DNA of 6,135 nt from Candidatus Poribacteria bacterium. GTDB lineage: Bacteria; Poribacteria; WGA-4E; WGA-3G. Shown here piece by piece: positions 1 through 6,135 of this stretch. The stretch covers positions 1 to 6,135 of the forward strand of contig JAPPMR010000097.1 in NCBI GenBank assembly GCA_028818995.1. Reading direction: 5' to 3'. The notes beneath the pieces were generated by a model. The model worked only from the letters and a program-made list of their open reading frames with translations. It did no database searches and was not told the origin of the DNA. A program made the position numbers and the translations under genes. The first letter of the stretch is position 1. The number at the start of each line of letters is the position of its first letter.

Positions 1-16
1 ACTTGCTGCAAGTTAA

Positions 17-91
17 CGTGCGTATGTCACCCTCATTACTAAAACAACACTCAAGTACAGCAATACGCTTTATGCGAAAGGTGGCATCGCT
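17..91 (+). pseudogene. nadB: Out-of-frame N-terminal remnant of nadB
   Basis: Read from base 17, the sequence encodes RAYVTLITKTTLKYSN followed by TLYAKGGIA. This is the segment of L-aspartate oxidase after the Rossmann dinucleotide motif; E. coli NadB has VIVLSKGP...STFYAQGGIA here. The frame is closed upstream by TAA at 14-16, with LAAS encoded at 2-13 just before it. It also ends in TGA at 98-100. Restoring one base in the T run at 91-93 joins it to the main frame as GGIA-FA-MNVDDTID. The distance from GGIA to HVEDT is then 16 residues, as in E. coli NadB. The FAD-binding GxGxxG lies off the window to the left. Real mutation and sequence error cannot be told apart here. Confidence 0.8.
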
Positions 92-96
92 TTGCT

Positions 97-1563
97 ATGA
101 ACGTTGATGATACAATAGACCTACACGTAGAGGATACATGCAGTGCTGGATGCGGTTTATGCGATGTAGATGCGGTTGAAACGATGGTTTCTGAAGGCAT
201 TCCCCGCGTAACAGAATTGTTAGATTGGGGTGCTAATTTTGATTGGGAAGGAGCACTTCCGCGTTTTACACAAGAGGCAGCACATAGCCGTAGACGTATC
301 GTTCACAAAGGCGATGCCACAGGACGTGAAACAACTGACGTTCTCGTTCAACGCGTTTTAAGCACAGAACGCATACGTGTTCTATCAAATGCTTTTGCCA
401 TAGACCTGCTTACAGACGCAGAATCAGCACAGGTAAAGGACAACACCACATGTTACGGTGTCACTGCCATCGTGGACGGTGAACTGGTCCGTCTTTATGC
501 GAAAGCCACAATTCTTGCAACAGGGGGGCTTGGACAGTTATACCCTTGCACTTCTAATCCAGAAGTAGCAACGGGCGACGGTTTTGCAGCAGCATGGCGT
601 GCTGGATGTGAAATGGTAGATATGGAATTCGTCCAGTTCCACCCGACGACACTCTATCTTGATGGTGCGCCTAATTTTTTGATTTCTGAGGCAGTCCGGG
701 GCGAAGGTGGACGACTAATTAACATCCGTGGTGAAAGATTTATGGAGAAATACCACGAGAAGGGTGAACTTGCTCCTCGCGATGTTGTTAGTCGTGCTAT
801 CCAAAATGAGATGTATCTGACAGGATTTCCGTGCGTCTATCTTGATATTACACACAAACCCGCTGACTTTATTCAGGAAAGATTTCCTACAATCTCTGAT
901 ACGACAAAACGTTATGGTTTGGATATCAATATAGACTTAATTCCTGTTCGACCGGGAGCACATTTTATGATGGGGGGTATTCGGACTAATATCGACTCAG
1001 AAACAAACCTAAAAGGACTGTATGCATGCGGCGAAGTTGCATGTACCGGCGTACACGGGGCAAATCGCTTGGCAAGCAATTCCTTATTAGAATGTCTGGT
1101 CTTCGGAGTACGTGCAGGAGACAACGCTGCAGATTATGCATCGTCCCAAACATTACAGGCTCCCCCAAATATCCAAATTCCAAGTAATGAAGAAATGGCC
1201 TCTGAATTAGACGAAAATTCTGTATTCGCCGCAAAAGACGCTATCCGTGAGACACTTTGGGAAAATGTTGGAATTGAACGTGACAGTGAAGGCTTAGAAC
1301 AAACGCTTTCTGTTTTAGAAGAAATTGGGACAGAGATTAATCTCTGCCCTTCTTCGTCAACATCTCTTCAAACAACTGATGTTGCACTATGCGAAACGCT
1401 CAATATGCTTAATGTGGCGTGGATAATAACGCAAGCAGCACTTGTTCGAACGGAAAGCCGGGGTGGACACTACCGCGCAGATTTTCCTGAACAAGATGAT
1501 GTCGATTGGCTACAACACATTATCATGACCAGAGACCGTGACCCTGAAATTGTCGAACTGTAA
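97..1563 (+). CDS. nadB: L-aspartate oxidase NadB, 5' part disrupted
   Basis: NadB is a cytoplasmic FAD enzyme that oxidises L-aspartate to iminoaspartate, which NadA condenses with dihydroxyacetone phosphate to quinolinate for NAD. The 488-residue frame carries the family hallmarks: HVEDT (10-14), the substrate-contacting glutamate in FTQEAAHSRRR (E60), ATGG of the FAD fold (141-144), QFHPTTLY (H182), GELAPRD (R228), PGAHFMMGG (H289), CGEVACTGVHGANRLASNSL (R324), and the C-terminal helical domain from about residue 410. E60 and the TQE..HS.RR context favour NadB over the related SdhA/FrdA. The ATG at 97 is probably not the true start: about 50-60 residues with the GxGxxG FAD loop are missing, and their continuation sits at 17-91 in another frame. 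A protein started here should not bind FAD normally. No ribosome binding site precedes 97. The family call is very secure; whether the gene works is open. Confidence 0.93.
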   Translation: MNVDDTIDLHVEDTCSAGCGLCDVDAVETMVSEGIPRVTELLDWGANFDWEGALPRFTQEAAHSRRRIVHKGDATGRETTDVLVQRVLSTERIRVLSNAFAIDLLTDAESAQVKDNTTCYGVTAIVDGELVRLYAKATILATGGLGQLYPCTSNPEVATGDGFAAAWRAGCEMVDMEFVQFHPTTLYLDGAPNFLISEAVRGEGGRLINIRGERFMEKYHEKGELAPRDVVSRAIQNEMYLTGFPCVYLDITHKPADFIQERFPTISDTTKRYGLDINIDLIPVRPGAHFMMGGIRTNIDSETNLKGLYACGEVACTGVHGANRLASNSLLECLVFGVRAGDNAADYASSQTLQAPPNIQIPSNEEMASELDENSVFAAKDAIRETLWENVGIERDSEGLEQTLSVLEEIGTEINLCPSSSTSLQTTDVALCETLNMLNVAWIITQAALVRTESRGGHYRADFPEQDDVDWLQHIIMTRDRDPEIVEL

Positions 1564-1620
1564 AACTTCCTCTCCAAACAGAACCATTTAATTCCCCAAT
1601 ATTTTTTTTAACCTCTTCCT

Positions 1621-1653
1621 AATGAAATTTGATAATCAAAAAGTAATTTCATT
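1621..1653. repeat. AT-rich inverted repeat downstream of nadB
   Basis: AATGAAATT (1621-1629) and AATTTCATT (1645-1653) are perfect 9-base inverted arms around a 15-base loop. The stem holds only one G-C pair and no T run follows on the plus strand, so it is a weak candidate for a nadB terminator. It may be only an AT-rich chance palindrome. Confidence 0.4.
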
Positions 1654-1667
1654 TAGTCTTGAAAGTA

Positions 1668-1733
1668 GTCGGGAATCGGAGTTCCCTCCTACCATAAGCG
1701 TTTCATCGGTAGGAGCGATCTCCGAATCGCGAC
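1668..1733. repeat. REP-like palindromic doublet (two inverted hairpin units)
   Basis: Two 26-base units lie in inverted orientation, 1668-1693 and 1708-1733, around a 14-base spacer. Read outward from the centre, each begins GGTAGGAG and ends CGAC; 22 of 26 positions match. Each unit also holds its own hairpin with a six-base loop: GGGAA/TTCCC (1671-1675, 1682-1686) and GCGAT/ATCGC (1715-1719, 1726-1730). The four differences between units fall on two base pairs of these hairpins, and both pairs are kept. A GTAG tetranucleotide next to a short palindrome, in inverted pairs between genes, resembles REP/REPIN elements mobilised by REP-associated Y1 transposases (RAYT). That link is by analogy; no such transposase gene is in the window. 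Confidence 0.75.
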
Positions 1734-1788
1734 CAATAATATGTTAACGGAGCATTAGGGAAGTTTACCCGATTTGAACGTCAAAACT

Positions 1789-1806
1789 CATTAGGAGCGA
1801 CCATAA
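1789..1806 (+). repeat. Decayed third copy of the REP-like unit
   Basis: TAGGAGCGACC (1792-1802) matches the start of the unit at 1708-1733 joined directly to its end, in the same orientation. The missing 14 bases are exactly what recombination or slippage between two GCGA direct repeats (1715-1718 and 1729-1732 in the intact unit) would remove. The flanks also look alike, CA before and an A/T-rich stretch after. Eleven matching bases are suggestive, not proof. Confidence 0.5.
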
Positions 1807-1866
1807 CCAAAATGCTGAGAAAACTCGAATCCTGAATTGTTCTGCCCTCCAAAGTCCATAGGTACA

Positions 1867-1894
1867 TAAAAAAGTGCGGTTAGAAACCGCACTT
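1867..1894 (-). terminator. Rho-independent terminator of the lytic transglycosylase gene
   Basis: On the minus strand a perfect 10-base-pair stem, AAGTGCGGTT / AACCGCACTT (1885-1894 and 1872-1881), encloses a three-base loop (1882-1884). The second arm runs straight into six T (1868-1873). The hairpin begins 46 bases past the TAA of the minus-strand gene. On the plus strand no comparable T run follows the stem, so it should act mainly on leftward transcription. Confidence 0.88.
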
Positions 1895-1940
1895 ACCAAG
1901 GATGTCCACATATTTTAGGTTTTACTGAAATGCCTTTTTA

Positions 1941-4241
1941 CTACTTATTCAGCTGCCCAAGGATAGGAGTCTCAAGTTGCTCTTTAGGGGCATCTAATGC
2001 GGAATTTACTGCTGGTACTTCAGGCTGACCATAAATTTCCACATAATTATCATAACTGTTGATAACCTTTTTAATATGCAACCGCGTTTCGCGGATGGTA
2101 ATCTTTTCAACAAATTCGTCAAGGTCTTTGATGTTTTTCGTATCTAACCACCGCCGCATGCGTCCCGGACCACCGTTGTAGGCACCAGTTACCAGCATCG
2201 CGTTATCATCAAAAATTGAGTTGAGATATCCGATATATTTGGTTCCCATTCGGATATTAATTTCGGGGTCCTTTAGCATTGAGGTGCGGAATCGACGAAT
2301 TTTGAGTTCCCGTGCAAGTTGCCTTCCAGTTGCGGGCATAATCTGCATTAAACCGATTGCACCAGCCCAACTAATCGCGTCTTTCCTATATCTACTCTCT
2401 TCTAAAATCATCGCGTAAATTAAGGCAGTTTCTACCTTATATTGTTTAGCATACTTCTTAACCAGTTGTTCGTAGTGCAACGGATAGAGCCATTGGCGAA
2501 GTTTGGCTAAATCCTTACTTGCTTGATTTTCAAATGATGGACTGAAAAGTGCCTTCTCGGCGATCTCACGCGCTTTATCATACATTGACATATTTTCATA
2601 ACTGGTGATTAGGGCATAAAAACATTCCTTTGCAGCATTTGGTGTTGCGTCAATGAAACGGGTTAATTGATACACCGCGTCTTCATAGAGTTTCAGTTGC
2701 ATCAATAGCGGCAGATGCTCAGGACACGCTTCCTGTGGAGGCAATTTCGCATCTGGTACTGCTTTCGGTTCTAATTCGGAGGCAGTGATTCCAAGAAGCG
2801 CCTTTGCTCTGGCACTGTAATACCAATATCGTGCCTTTGCTACTTCGGCATATATTTCTTTCGCAAGTTGCGGTTTATTTTGGCGTTCTTTGATTTTTGC
2901 CATCCAAAAATGTGCACCCATCGCATAGCGGTTCCCAGGGAAATTCTCCTTCAAACCCTCAAACGCCTTATAACTTTCTTCATAACGTTTTTCGTCAAAA
3001 CGTTGCCAGCCAATTCGCCACGCTGCCCAATCCGCATAATCGCTTCCAGGTGCAACTTCAATTAACCGTGAATAAGCCTTAAGTGCTAACTCTGATTGTT
3101 CGCGTCTTTCATGAATTTGGGCAATATCGTATAGTGCCTCATCTACAAATTTACTCCAAGGATACGTTTTTACAAAACTTTCAAGACGGTTTATGGCGGT
3201 TGTTAGACTTCCTTTTTTCCTATAGCACTGTGCGATTTGGTAGTGTGCTCGGGTCAAATAATCTGATTTTGTTCCAAGAGCAAGAACGGCATTGTATTGT
3301 TTAATTGCAGTGTTATACCACTTGCGGCCTTGATAACTTTGCCCTGTATAGTAGAGAGCACGCCCTTTCAGTTTTAGGTCAGACCTTTTCGTAAGTGGTG
3401 TAAGTTCTGTGATTGCAGATTTCCAACTGCCATGATAATAATGGACTAACCCACAATTCAAACGGTCATTAACAGTCAACACAAGCGATTTATGATCCCG
3501 AGCGAGCATTTTCAACTTGCCGACAGCATCTTTTGCTACGGTATCTGAATGCTTTTCATCAATAAGCTTTTGATGCATTTGAAATGCCTTTGTAAAGTTG
3601 CCTAAACCTTCTTCACAACGCCCTAACGCATAAGTCGCCTTTCGTACATAACGCTGCTTGTCTATAATTTCAACTAAAAATATCTTTGCTTCTTTATACT
3701 GTTTATATTTTAAATGTAGTTGAGCAAGCGTCCATTTTGCATCAGCGAGATAAGCACTTGTCGGATAGTCCTGGGCGAGCTGCGTATACCATTTTATGGC
3801 TTTTACATCGTTATTCATGCCTTCATATAGCTTGGCAAGACGGTACGCAGCACTATCAGCGAGAGGGTAATTCCGTGTAATAGCCCTTACGTAGTGCCGA
3901 ACTGCTTTTGGGCGATTTCGCAGCTTCTCATAGTTATACCCAAGAACATGGTGTATTTCCAGTTTTTCCGATTCGGACAGATCAGTTTGCAGTAAACTTT
4001 CTAATTTTGAGACAGCAAGCTTGCGATTTCCATTATCAATAGCTGCAAAAGCAGCTTTCCATATTGGACTGTGCCTTTGTTCCGCGGAAACCAGCGTTCC
4101 AAAAATGAAGCAGCATAGAACAATAGCGGATAGACCTATTAGGAATTTACGTGTTTTAGCGGTGTGAGTTTTAGCAAAAGACTGTACGGTTTCCATTATT
4201 ATAAATGACAAGCGTAAATATACGCTTTTTATCCTCCTCAT
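1941..4241 (-). CDS. Exported lytic murein transglycosylase, TPR region plus SLT domain
   Basis: The enzyme cleaves the MurNAc-GlcNAc bond of peptidoglycan to give 1,6-anhydromuramyl ends and would act in the periplasm. The 766-residue frame has a signal peptide: lysines and an arginine before a hydrophobic stretch at about 33-52, with a likely signal peptidase I cut after LVSA (residue 53). Helical TPR-like repeats with alternating YxxA/AxxxY patterns follow at about 60-570. The catalytic SLT domain spans about 587-740: EESRY with catalytic E615, GLMQIMPATG (630-639), AYNGGPGR (687-694) and RETRLHIKKV (717-726). This is the Slt70-type layout (family 1 lytic transglycosylase) but about 120 residues longer than E. 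coli Slt, so I give no symbol. A short Pro-rich tail (739-766) ends it. The start is uncertain: Met1 (4241) and Met16 (4196) both leave the signal peptide intact, and neither has a well-placed ribosome binding site. It is transcribed alone and has its own terminator. Confidence 0.93.
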   Translation of the reverse strand: MRRIKSVYLRLSFIIMETVQSFAKTHTAKTRKFLIGLSAIVLCCFIFGTLVSAEQRHSPIWKAAFAAIDNGNRKLAVSKLESLLQTDLSESEKLEIHHVLGYNYEKLRNRPKAVRHYVRAITRNYPLADSAAYRLAKLYEGMNNDVKAIKWYTQLAQDYPTSAYLADAKWTLAQLHLKYKQYKEAKIFLVEIIDKQRYVRKATYALGRCEEGLGNFTKAFQMHQKLIDEKHSDTVAKDAVGKLKMLARDHKSLVLTVNDRLNCGLVHYYHGSWKSAITELTPLTKRSDLKLKGRALYYTGQSYQGRKWYNTAIKQYNAVLALGTKSDYLTRAHYQIAQCYRKKGSLTTAINRLESFVKTYPWSKFVDEALYDIAQIHERREQSELALKAYSRLIEVAPGSDYADWAAWRIGWQRFDEKRYEESYKAFEGLKENFPGNRYAMGAHFWMAKIKERQNKPQLAKEIYAEVAKARYWYYSARAKALLGITASELEPKAVPDAKLPPQEACPEHLPLLMQLKLYEDAVYQLTRFIDATPNAAKECFYALITSYENMSMYDKAREIAEKALFSPSFENQASKDLAKLRQWLYPLHYEQLVKKYAKQYKVETALIYAMILEESRYRKDAISWAGAIGLMQIMPATGRQLARELKIRRFRTSMLKDPEINIRMGTKYIGYLNSIFDDNAMLVTGAYNGGPGRMRRWLDTKNIKDLDEFVEKITIRETRLHIKKVINSYDNYVEIYGQPEVPAVNSALDAPKEQLETPILGQLNK
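4210..4238 (-). promoter_or_regulatory. Misplaced Shine-Dalgarno and hairpin at the transglycosylase start
   Basis: A consensus AGGAGG (4233-4238) lies inside the longest frame as codons 2-3, directly after the ATG at 4239-4241, so it cannot serve that ATG. The next in-frame ATG (4194-4196) is 36 bases downstream. Between them is a perfect hairpin, AAGCGTA / TACGCTT with a four-base loop (4210-4227). Folding it would bring the AGGAGG effectively to about 18 bases from the second ATG, still longer than usual. I infer initiation at Met16, with the hairpin acting as a spacer or control; this is not shown. Confidence 0.45.
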
Positions 4242-4321
4242 ATAAATTCACGAGATTAGCGTTGATATAACAGAAATTATTATAAAAGCGGTGCATGAAT
4301 AGACTTTCCCATAAATGTTTA

Positions 4322-4351
4322 ATTGTAACGTAATTTTTAAGCAAATGGCAA
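4322..4351 (-). promoter_or_regulatory. Sigma70-type promoter for the lytic transglycosylase gene
   Basis: On the minus strand TTGCCA (4346-4351) and TACAAT (4322-4327) each match five of six consensus bases and are 18 bases apart. Transcription would begin near 4315, leaving a leader of about 74 bases to the first ATG or about 119 to the second. A perfect TATAAT closer to the gene (4279-4284) lacks a good -35 box and is a weaker alternative. Confidence 0.55.
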
Positions 4352-4425
4352 CAAAAAATAGCATTAGATACCAATTGTTGTGAATATAACGGGAAATTTT
4401 GTTCGTAAATATAGTTTTAACTTGC

Positions 4426-4436
4426 AGGCAGTGCCT
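4426..4436. promoter_or_regulatory. Short palindrome upstream of the aldo/keto reductase promoter
   Basis: AGGCAGTGCCT is a perfect 5-1-5 palindrome centred about 33 bases before the -35 box at 4462. The position would suit a dimeric activator, but a single 11-base palindrome can arise by chance and no matching regulator is present in the window. Confidence 0.25.
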
Positions 4437-4461
4437 ATTCTTAACTCGAAAACAGATTTTG

Positions 4462-4490
4462 TTGCCAGATTTGAAAAAACATGGTATACT
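4462..4490 (+). promoter_or_regulatory. Sigma70-type promoter with extended -10 for the aldo/keto reductase gene
   Basis: TTGCCA (4462-4467) and TATACT (4485-4490) each match five of six consensus bases, with the ideal 17-base spacing. TGG directly before the -10 box (4482-4484) provides the extended -10 TGn element. Transcription should begin near 4497, giving a leader of about 26 bases that contains the ribosome binding site. This is the best promoter in the window. Confidence 0.75.
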
Positions 4491-4510
4491 TTCATTAATT
4501 TTACCGAGAG

Positions 4511-4515
4511 AGGAG
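4511..4515 (+). promoter_or_regulatory. Ribosome binding site that decides the aldo/keto reductase start
   Basis: AGGAG within GAGAGGAGAATT lies 7 bases before the ATG at 4523, and only 4 before an adjacent in-frame GTG at 4520. The spacing and the stronger codon favour 4523. Confidence 0.75.
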
Positions 4516-4522
4516 AATTGTG

Positions 4523-5296
4523 ATGGAAATTGTAGCACTTGGAAAAACAGGTTTAGATGTATCAAGACTCTCAATTGGTACTGGGTCAAACGGTTGGAAT
4601 GGTCGCTCAAACCAAACAGATTTAGGGTTCGAAGCTTTACGGGATCTACTTTTGTTTGCACACGAAAATGGCGTTACGTTTTGGGATTCTGCCGACCAGT
4701 ATGGTAGTCATCCACATATCAAAGAAGCACTAAAACATGTGCCTCGGAACAGCGTCACTATTACCACAAAGACGGTTTCCCGCACCCGTGAAACTGTTGA
4801 AGCAGATGTTAAGCGGTTCCTCAAAGAGACCGGTTCTGACTATGTGGACATCGTTCTGCTCCACTGCCTTACGCAAGTAGATTGGCCGAACCGTTATCCA
4901 GACGCAATGGAAGCGCTCACTCGTTGTAAAGAGCAAGGATTAATTCGCGCACATGGCGTATCTTGCCATGATTTCGGCGCATTCCAAACATCCGCTATGA
5001 CAGAGTGGGTTGAAGTTGTGTTGGCACGGATAAATCATGCGGGTGTTTCCATGGACGCATCGCCTGCGGATGTTATCCGAACAATGGAACAGATGGCATT
5101 TGTTGGGAAAGGCATCTACGGCATGAAAGTCTTAGGCATGGGTAAGTTGGCAAAAGAAGCAGATGATCAGCGCGAGGCGATCGAATTTGTAATGGGGCTA
5201 CCCTGTGTCCATGCCATGACTATCGGCATGACTTCTCAGGCTGAAGTGGAAGCAAATGTAGCTGTTGTTAACGAATTGTCGGAGAAGGGTTTATAA
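4523..5296 (+). CDS. Aldo/keto reductase family protein
   Basis: The 257-residue product belongs to the NAD(P)H-dependent aldo/keto reductases, (beta/alpha)8-barrel enzymes that interconvert carbonyls and alcohols; the substrate is not predictable. The start GKTGLDVSRLSIGT is typical. The catalytic tetrad is visible: D55 in WDSADQYG, Y60, K83 in ITTKT, and H114 in DYVDIVLLHC. CKEQGLIRAHGVSCHD (about 131-146) and GMKVLGMGKL further on are barrel strands common in the family. The end, TIGMTSQAEVEANV, matches the cofactor-phosphate loop region but lacks the IGxR arginine often seen there. It is shorter than the usual 280-330 residues, mainly from compact loops after H114 and a short C-terminus; the frame is intact. 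No signal peptide is seen, so it is cytoplasmic. It has its own promoter, is divergent from the lytic transglycosylase gene, and lies 102 bases before gatB. Confidence 0.9.
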   Translation: MEIVALGKTGLDVSRLSIGTGSNGWNGRSNQTDLGFEALRDLLLFAHENGVTFWDSADQYGSHPHIKEALKHVPRNSVTITTKTVSRTRETVEADVKRFLKETGSDYVDIVLLHCLTQVDWPNRYPDAMEALTRCKEQGLIRAHGVSCHDFGAFQTSAMTEWVEVVLARINHAGVSMDASPADVIRTMEQMAFVGKGIYGMKVLGMGKLAKEADDQREAIEFVMGLPCVHAMTIGMTSQAEVEANVAVVNELSEKGL

Positions 5297-5314
5297 CAAG
5301 TTATTATTGTATTG

Positions 5315-5362
5315 TAGCGCGAGATATTCTGCCTTGTATTTTAAGGATAGATACTCGCGCTA
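5315..5362 (+). terminator. Hairpin between the aldo/keto reductase gene and gatB
   Basis: TAGCGCGAG (5315-5323) and CTCGCGCTA (5354-5362) form a perfect GC-rich 9-base-pair stem, and pairing continues inward with bulges (TAT, CT and CCTT against AAGG, AG and ATA). The stem begins 18 bases after the stop codon. Only a broken T-rich tract (TTTATCTT, 5363-5370) follows, so it is a moderate terminator candidate. It may instead be an mRNA-end or leader structure ahead of gatB, since only 36 bases separate it from the gatB ATG. Confidence 0.5.
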
Positions 5363-5398
5363 TTTATCTTAGCACGCAGTTAAAACGAGAGTGAATTC

Positions 5399-6135
5399 AT
5401 GGAAAAATATGAAATAGTTATCGGTTTGGAAATCCACGCCGAATTATGCACAGAAAGTAAGTTATTTTGCAACTGTGCTTATACATTCGGCGCGTCGGCA
5501 AATGACTGTACATGTCCAATCTGTTTAGGAATGCCGGGAACGTTGCCGGTTATCAATCAACGTGCTTTGGAGTTCGCTGTACGCGCAGGCTTGGCGATGA
5601 ATTGTGAAATCACTTCATACAGTAAGTTTGATCGTAAAAACTATTTCTATCCTGATTTACCAAAAAATTATCAGATTTCGCAGTATGACCTGCCATTGTG
5701 TAAAAATGGTGAGGTAACGTTTGAATTTGATGGGCAATCCAAGACCGTTGCACTCCGTAGAATTCATCTGGAAGAAGATGCAGGAAAATCTATTCATGCC
5801 GAAGTTACAGGCGACCCTACCCGAAGTTTTATGGATTTCAATCGTGCGGGTGTTCCCCTCATGGAAATTGTAAGCGAGCCCGAAATTCATTCTCCTGAAG
5901 AAGCGATTGCCTACTGCCGTGCTGTCAAAGAAATTTTAGAATATATTGAGGTGAGCGATTGCAATATGGAGGAGGGGAGTCTTCGTTGTGAACCGAATAT
6001 CTCGTTACGTCCGCGGGGTAGTCAAGAATTGGGAACACGTACGGAGATAAAGAACAAAAACTCGTTCCAGGAACTGCTTGATGCAATGGATTATGAGGTG
6101 AAACGGCAAGCACGTATCCTCGATTCTGGTGGTGA
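5399..6135 (+). CDS. gatB: Asp-tRNA(Asn)/Glu-tRNA(Gln) amidotransferase subunit B, 3' end off window
   Basis: GatB is the kinase/tRNA-binding subunit of cytoplasmic GatCAB, which phosphorylates and then amidates Glu-tRNA(Gln) or Asp-tRNA(Asn) using ammonia channelled from GatA. The first 245 residues are present, about half of the usual 470-500. Visible features are the start [13 protein letters not shown] with putative metal ligands E11 and H13, a four-cysteine zinc site (C24-x-C26 and C39-PI-C42 before LGMPG), [19 protein letters not shown] (79-97), LEEDAGK (124-130), and the PET112/GatB signature [13 protein letters not shown] (145-157). The ATG at 5399 is supported by alignment of this start with the family and by a modest GAGAG (5387-5391) 7 bases upstream. 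Its presence implies that the organism lacks GlnRS, AsnRS or both and uses the indirect route. No frame defects are seen; gatA and gatC are not in the window. Confidence 0.96.
   Translation, partial: MEKYEIVIGLEIHAELCTESKLFCNCAYTFGASANDCTCPICLGMPGTLPVINQRALEFAVRAGLAMNCEITSYSKFDRKNYFYPDLPKNYQISQYDLPLCKNGEVTFEFDGQSKTVALRRIHLEEDAGKSIHAEVTGDPTRSFMDFNRAGVPLMEIVSEPEIHSPEEAIAYCRAVKEILEYIEVSDCNMEEGSLRCEPNISLRPRGSQELGTRTEIKNKNSFQELLDAMDYEVKRQARILDSGG

Larger units (their letters stand above)
1564..1940. other. Convergent intergenic region with repeats, no gene
   Basis: These 377 bases lie between the 3' ends of nadB (+) and the lytic transglycosylase gene (-). I find no credible coding sequence or RNA gene. 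A run of eight T at 1602-1609 lacks a preceding hairpin, so I cannot assign nadB a standard terminator. The recognisable contents are the inverted repeat at 1621-1653, the REP-like doublet at 1668-1733, a shortened copy near 1789-1806, and the minus-strand terminator at 1867-1894. A gap between converging genes is a usual place for REP-type elements to be tolerated. Confidence 0.75.

Noticed and set aside
89..97. Programmed ribosomal frameshift joining the two nadB frames.
   Set aside because: A -1 shift is needed, but GCTTTGCT is not an X XXY YYZ slippery heptamer and no stimulating structure is evident. The TAA at 14-16 would remain as well. Mutation or sequencing error is simpler.
139..162. 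Cys-x3-Cys-x2-Cys (C15, C19, C22 of the nadB frame), the spacing of a radical SAM cluster motif.
   Set aside because: It lies just after HVEDT in an otherwise ordinary NadB flavoprotein, in a segment where family members have AGxGLCD. No radical SAM fold surrounds it, so the spacing is taken as coincidence.
1668..1802. CRISPR array, because of several similar short repeats.
   Set aside because: The units are inverted and contain hairpins, there are only two full copies and one fragment, spacers are irregular, and no cas gene is present.
4210..4230. Hairpin followed by T residues on the plus strand, like a terminator.
   Set aside because: No plus-strand gene ends upstream of it; the sequence lies antisense to the start of the transglycosylase gene, and the stem is only seven pairs.
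4248..4661. A 137-codon minus-strand open frame and a 67-codon one over the divergent promoter region.
   Set aside because: They overlap the aldo/keto reductase start and the transglycosylase start antisense or out of frame, have no ribosome binding site or recognisable domain, and the compositions look like translated AT-rich non-coding DNA.

Overview
The window comes from a bacterium, probably a Gram-negative (diderm) one of moderate GC. It encodes an exported lytic transglycosylase with a long TPR-type helical region, the GatB subunit of the tRNA-dependent amidotransferase, and NadB of the oxygen/fumarate-linked NAD pathway. An intergenic repeat beginning GGTAGGAG, with small palindromes, reminds me of dispersed repeats in Candidatus Poribacteria and similar uncultured lineages. 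That is memory only, so the phylum is not established.

Layout. Bases 1-1563 (+) hold the 3' part of nadB (L-aspartate oxidase). The main frame opens at 97, but bases 17-91 encode the preceding piece of the protein in another frame, behind an in-frame TAA. The gene is therefore broken, or the start of the sequence contains errors. Bases 1564-1940 separate two convergent genes and carry an AT-rich inverted repeat, a two-armed REP-like palindromic element, a decayed third copy, and the terminator of the minus-strand gene. Bases 1941-4241 (-) encode the lytic transglycosylase. Bases 4242-4522 form a divergent promoter region. Bases 4523-5296 (+) encode a short aldo/keto reductase with a strong extended -10 promoter. 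A hairpin follows, and at 5399 gatB begins and runs off the window.

These genes do not form a pathway. NAD synthesis, peptidoglycan turnover, a redox enzyme and tRNA amidation appear as separate housekeeping units, and each of the two complete genes has its own promoter candidate. I see no new multi-gene system. The most interesting signal is the REP-like pair at 1668-1733: its two arms differ at four positions, and all four are compensatory changes within the small hairpin of each arm.
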